DNA from: Aldersonia sp. NBC_00410
GTDB lineage: Bacteria > Actinomycetota > Actinomycetes > Mycobacteriales > Mycobacteriaceae
Assembly (NCBI RefSeq): GCF_026342035.1
Contig: NZ_JAPENM010000011.1
Coordinates: 1-64,000, forward strand
Length of the DNA: 64,000 nt
Direction of reading: 5' to 3'
The translations under genes and the position numbers were made by a program. Below are positions 8,413-16,314 of this stretch, piece after piece. Positions within the stretch are counted from its first letter, which is position 1; the number at the start of each line of letters is the position of its first letter. The notes beneath the pieces are model-generated. The model saw nothing but the letters and a program-made list of their open reading frames with translations. It was not told the DNA's origin and did not search any database.

Positions 8413-8639
8413 GCATTCACGACAGCCCTGAAACACGGCGATGGCATCGAGAGTCGCGTTCGCGGTCGTGGACGAGAGAACAAACCGATAGATTCACGAG
8501 TAGGCGCCGAACGTCGGTACGGCGGTCGGAGTCGAGTGTCGGTCCGGGGCGAGTAGGTACCGCGGACTACATGGCGCGTGACGGTCGCGTGCCGGTTCGC
8601 GCGTAGCGCGGCGCAGCAGATGGAGGCGGAGCTCAACCG
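8413..8639 (+). promoter_or_regulatory. clgR-pspA intergenic region
   Basis: These 227 bases hold no open frame with coding character. They end in a strong Shine-Dalgarno (GGAGGCGGAG) ahead of pspA. CGCGCGTAGCG near 8600 has the CGC-N5-GCG outline of ClgR boxes but departs from the published consensus in the spacer, so this is only a candidate. A separate pspA promoter is likely here given the length. Confidence 0.4.
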
Positions 8640-9461
8640 ATGGCAAATCCGTTCGTCAAGGCCTGGAAGTACATGATGGCCCTCTTCGATTCCAAGATCG
8701 AAGAGCATGCGGACCCGAAGGTCCAGATTCAGCAGGCGATCGAGGATGCCCAGCGTCAGCACCAGGCGCTGTCCCAACAGGCGGCCTCGGTCATCGGAAA
8801 CCAGCGTCAGCTCGAAATGAAGCTCAACCGGCAACTCGACGAGGTGGAGAAACTCAACGCCAACGCGCGCCAGGCAGTGACGCTCGCCGATCAGGCGGCA
8901 ACCGCGGGAGACAACCAGAAGGCGATCCAGTACACCAATGCCGCCGAGGCGTTTGCGGCGCAACTCGTGACCGCGGAGCAGTCCGTGGAGGATCTCAAGG
9001 TGCTGCACGACCAGGCGCTACAGGCGGCCGCGCAGGCGAAGAAGGCAGTCGAACAGAACGCGATGATGCTGCAGCAGAAGGTCGCCGAGCGGGCCAAGCT
9101 GCTCAGCCAGCTCGAGCAGGCCAAGATGCAGGAGCAGGTTTCGGCGTCGTTGCGCTCGATGGACAGTACGCTGTCGGCACCGGGCAGCACGCCCACCCTC
9201 GACGCCGTGCGTGACAAGATCGAGCGCCGCTACGCCGACGCGCTGGGGTCCGCCGAGCTCGCACAGAATTCGGTGCAGGGCCGGATGATGGAAGTCCAGC
9301 AGGCGAGCATCCAGATGGCGGGGCACAGCCGGCTCGAGCAGATCCGGGCCTCGATGCAGGGCGAAGCGCTGCCCGCCGGTGGCAACACGGCGACCCCGAC
9401 TCCCGCGCCAGCGCCGAACTCGCAGCCGCAGAGCAACCCCGGCGAGACCGCCACCTCCTGA
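8640..9461 (+). CDS. pspA: PspA/IM30 (ESCRT-III-like) envelope-stress protein
   Basis: The 273-residue, almost wholly alpha-helical coiled-coil protein starts [20 protein letters not shown], the PspA amphipathic helix that binds stressed membrane. Long helices run to about residue 225 and are rich in Gln, Ala and Glu. A Pro/Thr/Ala-rich tail (about 240-273) is typical of the actinobacterial 35-kDa antigen (Rv2744c). It forms oligomeric scaffolds that stop proton leakage. It lies downstream of clgR and upstream of a very small membrane protein. Confidence 0.95.
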   Translation: MANPFVKAWKYMMALFDSKIEEHADPKVQIQQAIEDAQRQHQALSQQAASVIGNQRQLEMKLNRQLDEVEKLNANARQAVTLADQAATAGDNQKAIQYTNAAEAFAAQLVTAEQSVEDLKVLHDQALQAAAQAKKAVEQNAMMLQQKVAERAKLLSQLEQAKMQEQVSASLRSMDSTLSAPGSTPTLDAVRDKIERRYADALGSAELAQNSVQGRMMEVQQASIQMAGHSRLEQIRASMQGEALPAGGNTATPTPAPAPNSQPQSNPGETATS

Positions 9462-9667
9462 CGTCCAGGTCGGCGCCCCCGCCCGGCAACGGGCGGTGGC
9501 GAACTGGGTCGGTATGAGCCCCTGGATCGCGTGGTGAGGGTATCGGGGTGATCCCTGATCTTTCCCTGATTTGTGGTCTGACCTCGTGATTTGTCGCCCG
9601 ATCCCTGCCACGCTGGAACCTACGAGGCGCCCGATCCGGCGTTTCACCGCTGTTAGGGAGGCTGAAA

Positions 9668-9844
9668 GTGTTCTGGAAAATCGTCGGAATCGTCGCGCTG
9701 GTATGGCTGGCGTTCATCGTGGTCGGCGCCCTGATCAAGGGGTTGTTCCCGATCCTGGTCATCAGCGCCGTCGTCTTCGGTCTGTACCTGCTGTACAAGG
9801 CGATGAGCGGGTCGGACGCCAAGGACATGACCCGGATGCCGTAG
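9668..9844 (+). CDS. 58-residue two-helix membrane protein downstream of pspA
   Basis: A GTG at 9668 with AGGGAGG seven bases upstream opens a 58-codon gene ending at a TAG (9842-9844). It begins MFWKIVGIVALVWLAFIVV, has a first hydrophobic helix (about 4-22), a short Gly/Lys/Pro turn and a second helix (about 27-45), then a polar tail ending DMTRMP. There is no homology I can name. Its place matches that of pspM in mycobacteria, so a role as membrane partner of PspA is plausible. The next gene starts 6 bases later. Confidence 0.75.
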   Translation: MFWKIVGIVALVWLAFIVVGALIKGLFPILVISAVVFGLYLLYKAMSGSDAKDMTRMP

Positions 9845-9850
9845 CGCGGG

Positions 9851-10558
9851 ATGGAACCGGTACCCGAGGATTGGCAGCGCGCAATTGTGGTCGCCGCGCA
9901 TCCGGACGACATCGAATACGGTGTCGCGGCGGCGGTGGCGCGCTGGACCGATCAGGGCAAAGACGTGCGCTACGTCCTCGCCACCAGTGGTGAGGCCGGT
10001 ATCGCAGGCTTGTCGCCCGCCGAGTGCGGTCCGTTGCGCGAGCAGGAGGAGATTGCCGCGGCGGCGGTGGTCGGGGTGACCGAGGTGGAGTTTCTCGGTC
10101 ACCGCGACGGCACTCTCGTCGACGGACCACCGCTGCGCCGGGACCTCGCTGCGGTCATCCGTAGGCACCGCCCCGAACTCGTCGTCACTTTGCACTTCGG
10201 CCGGACCTGGCGGCCCGGCGCGCTCAACAGCGCGGATCATCGTGCGCTGGGCAGTGCGGTGCTCGACGCCGCGGCCGATGCCGGCAACGAGTGGACCTTC
10301 CCCGACCTGAGCGAGCCGCCCTGGACTCCGCGCTGGGTCGCGGTGATGGCGCCGGGGGCAAGCCACGCCGTCGACGTCACCGGCACGGTCGACCGCGCCG
10401 TCGCGTCACTCGTGCAGCATCGTCGGTACCTCGAGGCGCTCGATACAACACCCGTCGACCAGCAGGCGCAGGACGTGATCGACATGGTGATCGGGCGCAT
10501 CGACGGATTCGATGCCGAACGGGCCGTGGGCTTCGAACTGTTCACGTTCGCCGGTTAG
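9851..10558 (+). CDS. PIG-L/LmbE-family deacetylase
   Basis: The 235-residue product carries the PIG-L zinc motif AHPDD (residues 15-19) with a downstream ALNSADHRALG segment supplying the third ligand. The family removes acetyl groups from GlcNAc-linked small molecules (MshB, Mca) or lipids. The protein is shorter than MshB (about 300 residues) and shows no mycothiol-specific features I recognise. It begins 6 bases after the small membrane protein, which suggests co-transcription. Its 3' end overlaps the convergent next gene by 4 bases. Confidence 0.85.
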   Translation: MEPVPEDWQRAIVVAAHPDDIEYGVAAAVARWTDQGKDVRYVLATSGEAGIAGLSPAECGPLREQEEIAAAAVVGVTEVEFLGHRDGTLVDGPPLRRDLAAVIRRHRPELVVTLHFGRTWRPGALNSADHRALGSAVLDAAADAGNEWTFPDLSEPPWTPRWVAVMAPGASHAVDVTGTVDRAVASLVQHRRYLEALDTTPVDQQAQDVIDMVIGRIDGFDAERAVGFELFTFAG

Positions 10559-11214
10559 ACGTTCAGCCGACTCCGCAACGTTTCGACGCCCGCGCCGTCG
10601 AGCTCGCGCAGCCCCGCGGCCCGCCCGGTGCAGGCCAGCAGGACCGACGCGATCGGCCCACGCACCGGCAGCCCGCCGCCGCGCACCCAGTCCGTGTCGG
10701 TCGCCTCGATTCGCAGACCACGGAACCGGCGCTTCGCGCCGAACGGGAAACCGCGCCCCCACACGAACGTCGCGGCCGCAGCGGCGGGCCCGGCCGGCAT
10801 CGCCACGGTGCGTCCGAGCGGAATCGCGATGTCCTGGGTGTGCACCAGAGCGTCGACCAGCGGGTCGAAGGCAAATGTGCCGGGCGGATGCCTGCGCGAG
10901 TCGATGACCGCTTCGAAGTCGGCGACCAACTGTTGCGGCTCGGCCGCAGATCTTTCGCGAGCGGTCTCGAGGACCATCCGGTTGAAATTCCCGCCCCGGC
11001 GCAGCACCTCCCAGATCGCTTTCCAGCGGCCGAGGCTGGGACCGAGGACGAGATGAGCCACGACCTCGCGTACTCGCCAGCCGGGGCACAGGGAGGGTGC
11101 GTCCCATTCGGAAGCGGGCAGCGTGGCGAGCACATCGGCGAGGGTGCGGCGTGTCTCGCGGGTGGCCGCCCAGATTGCTTCGTTGTCCCAGCCGGTGACG
11201 CGAACGGGGAGCAT
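10555..11214 (-). CDS. Maleylpyruvate isomerase-type, mycothiol-dependent enzyme family protein
   Basis: The 219-residue DinB-like protein includes SLCPGWRVREVVAHLVLGPS (about residues 41-60), FDPLVDALVHTQDIAIPLG (about 114-132) and a C-terminal small domain. The three His ligands of the mycothiol-S-transferase fold are in these blocks. The substrate is unknown. The ATG at 11214 is preferred over a TTG at 11229 because GAGAGGTG lies just upstream. The stop overlaps the PIG-L gene by 4 bases, an unusual convergent overlap with no room for a terminator. Confidence 0.8.
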   Translation of the reverse strand: MLPVRVTGWDNEAIWAATRETRRTLADVLATLPASEWDAPSLCPGWRVREVVAHLVLGPSLGRWKAIWEVLRRGGNFNRMVLETARERSAAEPQQLVADFEAVIDSRRHPPGTFAFDPLVDALVHTQDIAIPLGRTVAMPAGPAAAAATFVWGRGFPFGAKRRFRGLRIEATDTDWVRGGGLPVRGPIASVLLACTGRAAGLRELDGAGVETLRSRLNV

Positions 11215-11345
11215 GCCGGCACCTCTCAATCGATCGGATAAGCCTAGTCAGCGGCGATATTCGCCAACCGGGGATCACCCGCGCGGTTGCCCTCAACGAC
11301 TACGCGCGGCGAACCTCGGCAATAGGCGTGTGGCACCCTGTTGCG

Positions 11346-12509
11346 ATGCAGGTCGCAGTTGTCGCCGGTCCGGACGCCGGTCATGCCATCCCGGCGATTG
11401 CGCTGTGCCGCAAGCTGCTCGACGTCGGTGACGAGCCGACACTGTTCACCGGCGCACCGTGGCTCGACTCGATCGCCACCGAGGGCATCGACGTCAGGCT
11501 GCTGCCTGGCCTCGCACCACGCGAGGTCGACGACGATATGGACGCGGGGCGGCGGATCCACGAACGGGCCGCCTACATTGCCACCCTGCTCGCCCCGGAA
11601 CTGCGCACCCTCGCGCCCGACCTCGTCGTCTCCGATGTGCTCACCGCCGGTGGTGGTCTGGCCGCCGAGCTGTGCGGACTGCCGTGGGTGGAGCTGTCGC
11701 CGCATCCGCTGTACCTGCCGTCCAAGGGTCTGCCGCCGATCGGCAGTGGCCTCGCGCCCGGAGTCGGGCTGCGCGGGCGTCTGCGCGACACGGTGATGCG
11801 GACGCTGACCGCCCGCTCGATCCGCGCGGGTGAGAACCAGCGCGCGCAGGCGCGGGCCGGAATCGGCCTACCCACGGTGGATCCCGGTCCGGTCGCACGG
11901 TTGATCGCCACCCTCCCCGCGTTGGAGGTGCCCCGGCCCGATTGGCCGGACAACACCCACGTGGTCGGGCCATTGCTCTGGGAGCCGACCGACCAAGTGC
12001 TCGCGCCCCCGCCGGGCGACGAGCCACTGGTGATGGTGGCTCCTTCGACGGCGTTCACCGGCGCGGACGGGATGGTGCCGACCGTGCTGCGTGCACTCGA
12101 CGGGGCGGGGGTGCGCGTCGTGGTGTCGATGCTCGACGAACCGCCCACCGACCTGCCCGGGTGGGCGCGCGCCGGACTCGGCCGTCAGGACATGCTGCTG
12201 CGCGATGCGTCGATCGTGGTGTGTGGCGGTGGGCACGGGATGCTGGCCAAGGCGCTGCTCGCGGGTCGGCCGGTGGTCACCGTGCCCGGCGGCGGCGATC
12301 AGTGGGAACTGGCGAATCGCGCACAGCGGCAGGGGAGTGCGCTGTTGGTGCGTCCGCTGTCCGAGGAGGCGGTGCGCGCGGCGGTGCAGCGGGTGCGTGA
12401 CGAACCGGGATTTCGGGCGGCGGCGCAATCGGCGGCGGTCGGCATCGCCGAGGTGGCCGACCCGGTGCGGATCTGCAGGGACGCGGTGGCGACCTACCCG
12501 GCGCCGTAG
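11346..12509 (+). CDS. UGT/MGT-like glycosyltransferase (Rv2739c-like)
   Basis: The 387-residue product is the length expected for Rv2739c-like proteins. The N-terminal Rossmann half begins MQVAVVAGPDAGHAIPAIAL. The C-terminal half has the nucleotide-sugar site ASIVVCGGGHGMLAKALLAG (about residues 289-308) followed by PVVTVPGGGDQWELANR, the GT1 donor-binding block. Acceptor and donor are unknown. The upstream ATG-like extension to 11328 is not conserved-looking. The gene keeps the position just before the DUF3046 gene and recA seen in mycobacteria. Confidence 0.85.
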   Translation: MQVAVVAGPDAGHAIPAIALCRKLLDVGDEPTLFTGAPWLDSIATEGIDVRLLPGLAPREVDDDMDAGRRIHERAAYIATLLAPELRTLAPDLVVSDVLTAGGGLAAELCGLPWVELSPHPLYLPSKGLPPIGSGLAPGVGLRGRLRDTVMRTLTARSIRAGENQRAQARAGIGLPTVDPGPVARLIATLPALEVPRPDWPDNTHVVGPLLWEPTDQVLAPPPGDEPLVMVAPSTAFTGADGMVPTVLRALDGAGVRVVVSMLDEPPTDLPGWARAGLGRQDMLLRDASIVVCGGGHGMLAKALLAGRPVVTVPGGGDQWELANRAQRQGSALLVRPLSEEAVRAAVQRVRDEPGFRAAAQSAAVGIAEVADPVRICRDAVATYPAP

Positions 12510-12574
12510 CGCAGAGCACCACCCCGGATTCGAACCGCCTGGTGTCGATCAGGCGAAGGTCGGCACTGGCGTCC

Positions 12575-12634
12575 TTTTGCTCGCTCGCCGGCTCCGCTCC
12601 GGCGTTTTGCTCGCTGCGCCGGCTCCGTTCGATC
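12575..12634 (+). repeat. 30-bp imperfect tandem repeat ahead of the DUF3046 gene
   Basis: TTTTGCTCGCT followed by CGCCGGCTCCG occurs at 12575 and again at 12605 with small changes. It is non-coding and lies directly upstream of the TACCGT box of the next gene. Confidence 0.6.
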
Positions 12635-12664
12635 CTTGTCGGTCGCGGCGCTACCGTTGGCGGA

Positions 12665-12856
12665 ATGCGTCTGACGGAGTTCACCGAATTGCTGCACACC
12701 GAGTTCGGGACGGCTCGCGGTGACGCCCTGCTCGCCGATCATGTGCTCCCCGCGCTCGGTCGTACCGGCGCGCGGGCGATCGAGGAGGGTGTGGAGCCGC
12801 GGGAGGTCTGGCGGGCCCTGTGTGCCGACTTCGATGTGCCGCGCTCGCGCTGGTGA
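12665..12856 (+). CDS. DUF3046 small protein
   Basis: The 63-residue acidic protein MRLTEFTELLHTEFG... includes ADHVLPALG and VEPREVWRALCADFDVP. This matches the DUF3046 family (Rv2738c) that precedes recA in mycolate actinobacteria. Its function is unknown. TACCGT ends 7 bases before the ATG, so the transcript may be leaderless. Confidence 0.88.
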   Translation: MRLTEFTELLHTEFGTARGDALLADHVLPALGRTGARAIEEGVEPREVWRALCADFDVPRSRW

Positions 12857-12907
12857 TCTCGCGAATACGGGAGACTCGTCCGGCGTGTCGACCCCGAGAA
12901 GATTGAC

Positions 12908-12923
12908 TCGAACACCTGTTCGC
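12908..12923. promoter_or_regulatory. SOS box (LexA operator) of recA
   Basis: TCGAACACCTGTTCGC matches the actinobacterial LexA operator TCGAAC-N4-GTTCGA at 15 of 16 positions. It is followed two bases later by TATGCT, a plausible -10 box that LexA would block. It lies about 150 bases before recA. Confidence 0.85.
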
Positions 12924-13005
12924 CTATGCTGATGTCCATCGGAGCGGTGCGGGCGCCATCCACAGGCCGGATTTCATCCACAGGGCATGTGGCGGGACCG
13001 AGAAC

Positions 13006-13027
13006 TGTCGGTGCCGGCTCCTAACGT
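13006..13027 (+). promoter_or_regulatory. RecA-NDp type promoter (LexA-independent, PafBC-linked) of recA
   Basis: TGTCGGTG (13006-13013), a spacer of exactly 8 bases, then TAACGT (13022-13027). This fits the mycobacterial RecA-NDp consensus tTGTCRgtg-N8-TAnnnT. The motif drives DNA-damage genes independently of LexA and in mycobacteria depends on PafBC. Transcription would start about 35 bases before the recA ATG. Confidence 0.8.
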
Positions 13028-13069
13028 AGCCACCGACCGCTGGATGAGCATCGAGTAAGGGGACCGACG

Positions 13070-14113
13070 ATGGCAGCACGCGAGAACGATCGCGACAAAG
13101 CGCTGGAACTGGCGCTGGCGCAGATCGACAAGAGTTTCGGCAAGGGCTCCGTGATGCGCCTGGGCGAGGAAGCCCGCCAACCCATTGCGGTGATCCCGAC
13201 CGGATCGATCGCGCTCGACGTCGCGCTCGGTATCGGCGGCCTGCCGCGCGGGCGTGTCGTCGAGATCTACGGCCCGGAGTCCTCGGGTAAGACGACGGTT
13301 GCGCTGCACGCGGTCGCCAACGCGCAGGCCGCCGGTGGCATCGCGGCGTTCATCGACGCCGAGCACGCGCTCGATCCGGACTACGCCCAAAAGCTCGGTG
13401 TGGATACCGACGCATTGCTGGTCTCCCAGCCGGACACCGGTGAGCAGGCGCTCGAGATCGCGGACATGCTCATCCGCTCGGGCGCACTGGACATCCTGGT
13501 GATCGACTCGGTTGCCGCGTTGGTACCCCGCGCCGAGATCGAGGGCGAGATGGGTGACAGCCACGTCGGTCTGCAGGCCCGGCTGATGAGCCAGGCGCTA
13601 CGGAAGATGACCGGTGCGCTGAGCAACTCGGGTACCACTGCGATCTTCATCAACCAGCTGCGCGAGAAGATCGGTGTGATGTTCGGCTCGCCCGAAACAA
13701 CCACGGGCGGTAAGGCTTTGAAGTTCTACTCGTCCATCCGCCTGGATGTCCGCCGGATCGAGACGCTCAAGGACGGCACCGACGCGGTGGGCAACCGCAC
13801 CAGGGTCAAGGTGGTCAAGAACAAGGTGTCGCCGCCGTTCAAGCAGGCAGAGTTCGACATCCTCTACGGCATCGGGATCAGCAAAGAGGGCTCGATAATC
13901 GACATGGGCGTGGAGCACGGCTTCATCCGCAAGTCCGGCTCGTGGTTCACCTATGAGGGCGACCAGCTCGGGCAGGGCAAGGAGAACGCGCGAAAGTTCC
14001 TGCGCGAGAACATCGATATCCGCGACGAGATCGAGAAGAAGATCAAGGAGAAGCTCGGCATCGGGGCGGACGTGACGGTGGACGATACCGACGCGGTTCC
14101 GGTCGAGTTCTAG
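13070..14113 (+). CDS. recA: Recombinase A
   Basis: The 347-residue product is full length and has no intein, unlike M. tuberculosis RecA. Walker A is GPESSGKT (residues 68-75), Walker B is [12 protein letters not shown] (about 140-151), and loop L2 with [20 protein letters not shown] follows. It forms filaments on single-stranded DNA, drives strand exchange and triggers LexA self-cleavage. AAGGGGA lies upstream of the ATG. It is under two damage promoters and is followed 6 bases later by recX. Confidence 0.98.
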   Translation: MAARENDRDKALELALAQIDKSFGKGSVMRLGEEARQPIAVIPTGSIALDVALGIGGLPRGRVVEIYGPESSGKTTVALHAVANAQAAGGIAAFIDAEHALDPDYAQKLGVDTDALLVSQPDTGEQALEIADMLIRSGALDILVIDSVAALVPRAEIEGEMGDSHVGLQARLMSQALRKMTGALSNSGTTAIFINQLREKIGVMFGSPETTTGGKALKFYSSIRLDVRRIETLKDGTDAVGNRTRVKVVKNKVSPPFKQAEFDILYGIGISKEGSIIDMGVEHGFIRKSGSWFTYEGDQLGQGKENARKFLRENIDIRDEIEKKIKEKLGIGADVTVDDTDAVPVEF

Positions 14114-14119
14114 GCCGGG

Positions 14120-14752
14120 ATGGTCGTGACTGGTCACGGCGACGGCAACTCGGTCGTGACTCGTCACGACGGCGACTCGGTCGTGACTCGTCACGACGGC
14201 GACTCGGTCGTCACGGAGCCAGGCGGCGGCACGGAGGCGCAGGCGCGGGAAGCCTGCCTGCGCCTGCTTGCCGCCCGCGCCCGCAGCCGCGCCGAACTCG
14301 AGCAGCGACTCGCCAAGCGCGGCTTCGGCATCGACGTGACCGAGCGGGTGCTGGCCTGGTTGACCGAGCACCGGCTCATCGATGATGCCGAGTTCGCCGA
14401 GGAGTGGGTGCAGGCTCGGCACTACAACGCGGGCAAGGGGAAGGCAGCGCTCGCCGTCGAACTCCGCAACAAGGGTGTCGCCGCCGAGGATGCCGAACGG
14501 GCGCTGGCGACAATCACCCGCGACGACGAGCGTGACCAGGCCGCCGAACTGGTCCGCAAGAAACTGCGTACTACGAAGGTGGCGCCGGCAGAGCTCGACC
14601 GTGCCGAACGGGACCGCCTCGTCCGGCGCCTCGTCGGCATGCTCGCGCGCCGCGGCTACCCGCAGGGAATGGCATTCGACGTGGTCCGCGCCGAGCTCGC
14701 GGACTGTGATTTCGAAGGCGTCCAGGATCTGGAAGACGCCCAATACGATTGA
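14120..14752 (+). CDS. recX: RecX, RecA inhibitor
   Basis: The 210-residue product has three RecX helical repeats from about residue 41: RLLAARARSRAELEQRL, VLAWLTEHRLIDDAEFAEEW and LARRGYPQGMAFDVVRAEL. RecX caps RecA filaments and inhibits strand exchange and ATPase. The first ~32 residues are unusual: a repeated VVTRHDGDS-type peptide made by a DNA tandem repeat. A start downstream of the repeat cannot be excluded, since GTG codons lie in the repeat. Co-transcribed with recA. Confidence 0.92.
   Translation: MVVTGHGDGNSVVTRHDGDSVVTRHDGDSVVTEPGGGTEAQAREACLRLLAARARSRAELEQRLAKRGFGIDVTERVLAWLTEHRLIDDAEFAEEWVQARHYNAGKGKAALAVELRNKGVAAEDAERALATITRDDERDQAAELVRKKLRTTKVAPAELDRAERDRLVRRLVGMLARRGYPQGMAFDVVRAELADCDFEGVQDLEDAQYD
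14121..14215 (+). repeat. 27/30-bp tandem repeat with internal palindrome at the recX 5' end
   Basis: GGTCGTGAC begins at 14122, 14152 and 14179, and a variant (GGTCGTCAC) begins at 14206. The full copies contain TCGTGACTCGTCACGA, nearly palindromic around its centre. In frame this encodes VVTGHGDGNS, VVTRHDGDS, VVTRHDGDS, then VVTEPGG. Confidence 0.9.
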
Positions 14753-14794
14753 GCGGCACCCGGATTGTGGTGACAGGATTGTGTTGGGACAGGG

Positions 14795-15559
14795 TTACTT
14801 CGACGTGAGCACGAGCGGCGCGCCTTCGGTGATCGCGATGGTGTGCTCACTGTGCGCGGTACGCGAGCCGTCCGCCGAGCGGATGGTCCACCCGTCGGCG
14901 TCGTAGACGATCTTGTCGGTGCCTGCGGCGAACCACGGTTCGAGCGCGAGGGTCAAACCGGGACGCAGTGTCAGTCCGCGGCCCGCGCGACCGGTGTTCG
15001 ATACGTGCGGGTCTTCATGCATGGTGCGGCCGAGTCCATGACCACCGAACTGGGTATTGACCGGGTACCCGTATTCGGCGGCGACCGCGCCGATCGCCGC
15101 CGATATGTCGCCGAGTCTGTTGCCGGGTAATGCGACGGCAATGCCTGCTGCCAGGGCCTTTTCGGTTGCCGCGATGAGACGCTCGTCTTCCGGGCGTGGC
15201 GCACCGACAATGATGCTGCGGGCAGAATCGGCTACCCAGCCGTCGATGGACACCGCGATGTCCATACTCAGCAGATCCCCGTCGCTCAGGACGTAGTCGT
15301 GCGGCAAGCCGTGCAGTACCGCATCGTTGACCGACAGGCAGATCACGTTCCGGAACGGGCCGCGCCCGAATGACGGCGCATAGTCCCAGTAACAGGATGT
15401 GGCCCCTCGCTCGGTGATCATCTCGCGGGCGCGGTTTTCCAGATCGAGCAGATTCACACCCGGGCGGGCGCGGTCTTCCAGATCGTCCAGCACCTCGGCA
15501 ATGAAGGTGCCGGTCACGTTCATCGCCGCAATCTCGCGAGGTGTCTTCAGTTCCAACAC
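14795..15559 (-). CDS. map: Methionine aminopeptidase, type I
   Basis: The 254-residue product removes initiator methionine co-translationally. Family blocks and metal ligands are visible: GLPHDYVLSDGDLLSMDIAV (first Asp), VADSARSIIVG (second Asp), FGGHGLGRTMHEDP (His) and ALEPWF (Glu). The final Glu falls in HSEHTIAITEGA. It lacks the N-terminal SH3 linker of longer MetAPs. The GTG at 15559 gives the usual VLELKTPREI opening, with GGAAGG upstream. A TTG at 15577 is less likely. The gene is divergent from the XRE regulator, across paired operators. Confidence 0.92.
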   Translation of the reverse strand: MLELKTPREIAAMNVTGTFIAEVLDDLEDRARPGVNLLDLENRAREMITERGATSCYWDYAPSFGRGPFRNVICLSVNDAVLHGLPHDYVLSDGDLLSMDIAVSIDGWVADSARSIIVGAPRPEDERLIAATEKALAAGIAVALPGNRLGDISAAIGAVAAEYGYPVNTQFGGHGLGRTMHEDPHVSNTGRAGRGLTLRPGLTLALEPWFAAGTDKIVYDADGWTIRSADGSRTAHSEHTIAITEGAPLVLTSK

Positions 15560-15592
15560 GAAGCGGTTCCTTCCCAACGAGATGACCAGTCC

Positions 15593-15638
15593 GGTATTAA
15601 AATACCAGCTGTCATCGCTGTTCCGGTATTTTCATACC
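15593..15638. promoter_or_regulatory. Two identical-format operators between map and the XRE regulator
   Basis: GGTAT-N4-ATACC occurs at 15593-15606 and again at 15625-15638, each a perfect inverted repeat. Centre-to-centre distance is 32 bases, about three helical turns, so two dimers would bind the same face. The downstream TATGCT (15650-15655) is a -10 box 6 bases before the XRE start codon. The neighbouring regulator is the obvious candidate ligand. Confidence 0.7.
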
Positions 15639-15661
15639 GTTCCGGCGCGTATGCTGCCCGT

Positions 15662-15928
15662 ATGGTGCGACTCCCGCTCACCCCGGAACAGTTGGCCGCC
15701 GGCAAGCGCCTCGGACAACAGCTACGCCAGGCCCGAGGCGATCGAACCCTCGCCGACGTTGCCGAGGCGGCGGGGATCTCTCCGGAGACGCTTCGCAAGA
15801 TCGAGACCGGGCGCATGGCCACTCCCGCGTTCACGACCGTCGCTGCGCTCGCCCGCGTGCTACCCCTGTCGCTCGATGGGCTCGCCGATACCTGCCTCAC
15901 CCGCACCGAGTTACAGGAAACCGGATAA
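15662..15928 (+). CDS. Small XRE-family transcriptional regulator
   Basis: An 88-residue single-domain Cro/CI protein. GKRLGQQLRQAR is helix 1, TLADVAEAAGISPETLRKIE is the helix-turn-helix with recognition helix, and TPAFTTVAALARVL closes the domain. Nothing follows the domain except a short polar tail. TATGCT 6 bases before the ATG predicts a leaderless mRNA that starts just downstream of the second operator, so autorepression is likely. It may also control the divergent map gene. Confidence 0.85.
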   Translation: MVRLPLTPEQLAAGKRLGQQLRQARGDRTLADVAEAAGISPETLRKIETGRMATPAFTTVAALARVLPLSLDGLADTCLTRTELQETG

Positions 15929-16073
15929 CGGGATTCCGATTGCCGCGACCGAAGTTGTGCGGTGCCGAGCGAGCCGGGGGGACTACGACTTCGAACCTGC
16001 TGCGAGGTAGATTGCTCCTCGCGGGCCGGGCGGCTCGCAGCTCGGGGGTGGGGCTCGGCTGTGGGGGTGGGGA

Positions 16074-16298
16074 TTGACCGAAACGGCGATCGAGCGAATG
16101 TGCCGGGAGACCGGTATCGACCGCGCAACCATCGCAGGACTCGGCGATCTCGATGTCGACGACATCGACCGGCTCCGCGAAGCGTTCCTGGCTGCGCAGC
16201 GCAAGCGGGATGCCGATCTGACAGCGGCAACCGAAGACGGGTTGCGGGTCGTACCACGGCTTTTGCGGCCGGCGATCAAGAAGATCCTGTTCGGTTGA
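16074..16298 (+). CDS. Unrecognised 74-residue protein, first gene of a two-gene unit
   Basis: A TTG at 16074, preceded by a G-rich Shine-Dalgarno (GGGGGTGGGGA), opens a 74-codon frame. The sequence is acidic at first (DLDVDDIDRLREAFLAA) and basic at the end (RLLRPAIKKILFG). It looks like a helical, possibly amphipathic protein with a hydrophobic C-terminal end. I know no family. It lies 16 bases ahead of a 332-residue helical-repeat protein and the two are presumably co-translated. Start codon choice is uncertain. Confidence 0.6.
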   Translation: MTETAIERMCRETGIDRATIAGLGDLDVDDIDRLREAFLAAQRKRDADLTAATEDGLRVVPRLLRPAIKKILFG

Positions 16299-16314
16299 CG
16301 CCCCGGGGGGACGA

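Noticed and set aside
12526-12536. GGATTCGAACC, the reverse of a tRNA T-loop (GGTTCGAATCC)
   Set aside because: On the minus strand the flanking bases do not form a T-stem (GGCGG against CCGGG leaves two mismatches). No anticodon or acceptor stem is present. It is a chance match.
14121-14215. Regular repeats resembling a CRISPR array
   Set aside because: The units abut without unique spacers, lie within a coding frame, and no cas genes are near. The same holds for the array at 7279.
13598-14743. Minus-strand open frame opposite recA/recX
   Set aside because: A shadow frame with no recognisable domain, while both plus-strand genes are certain.
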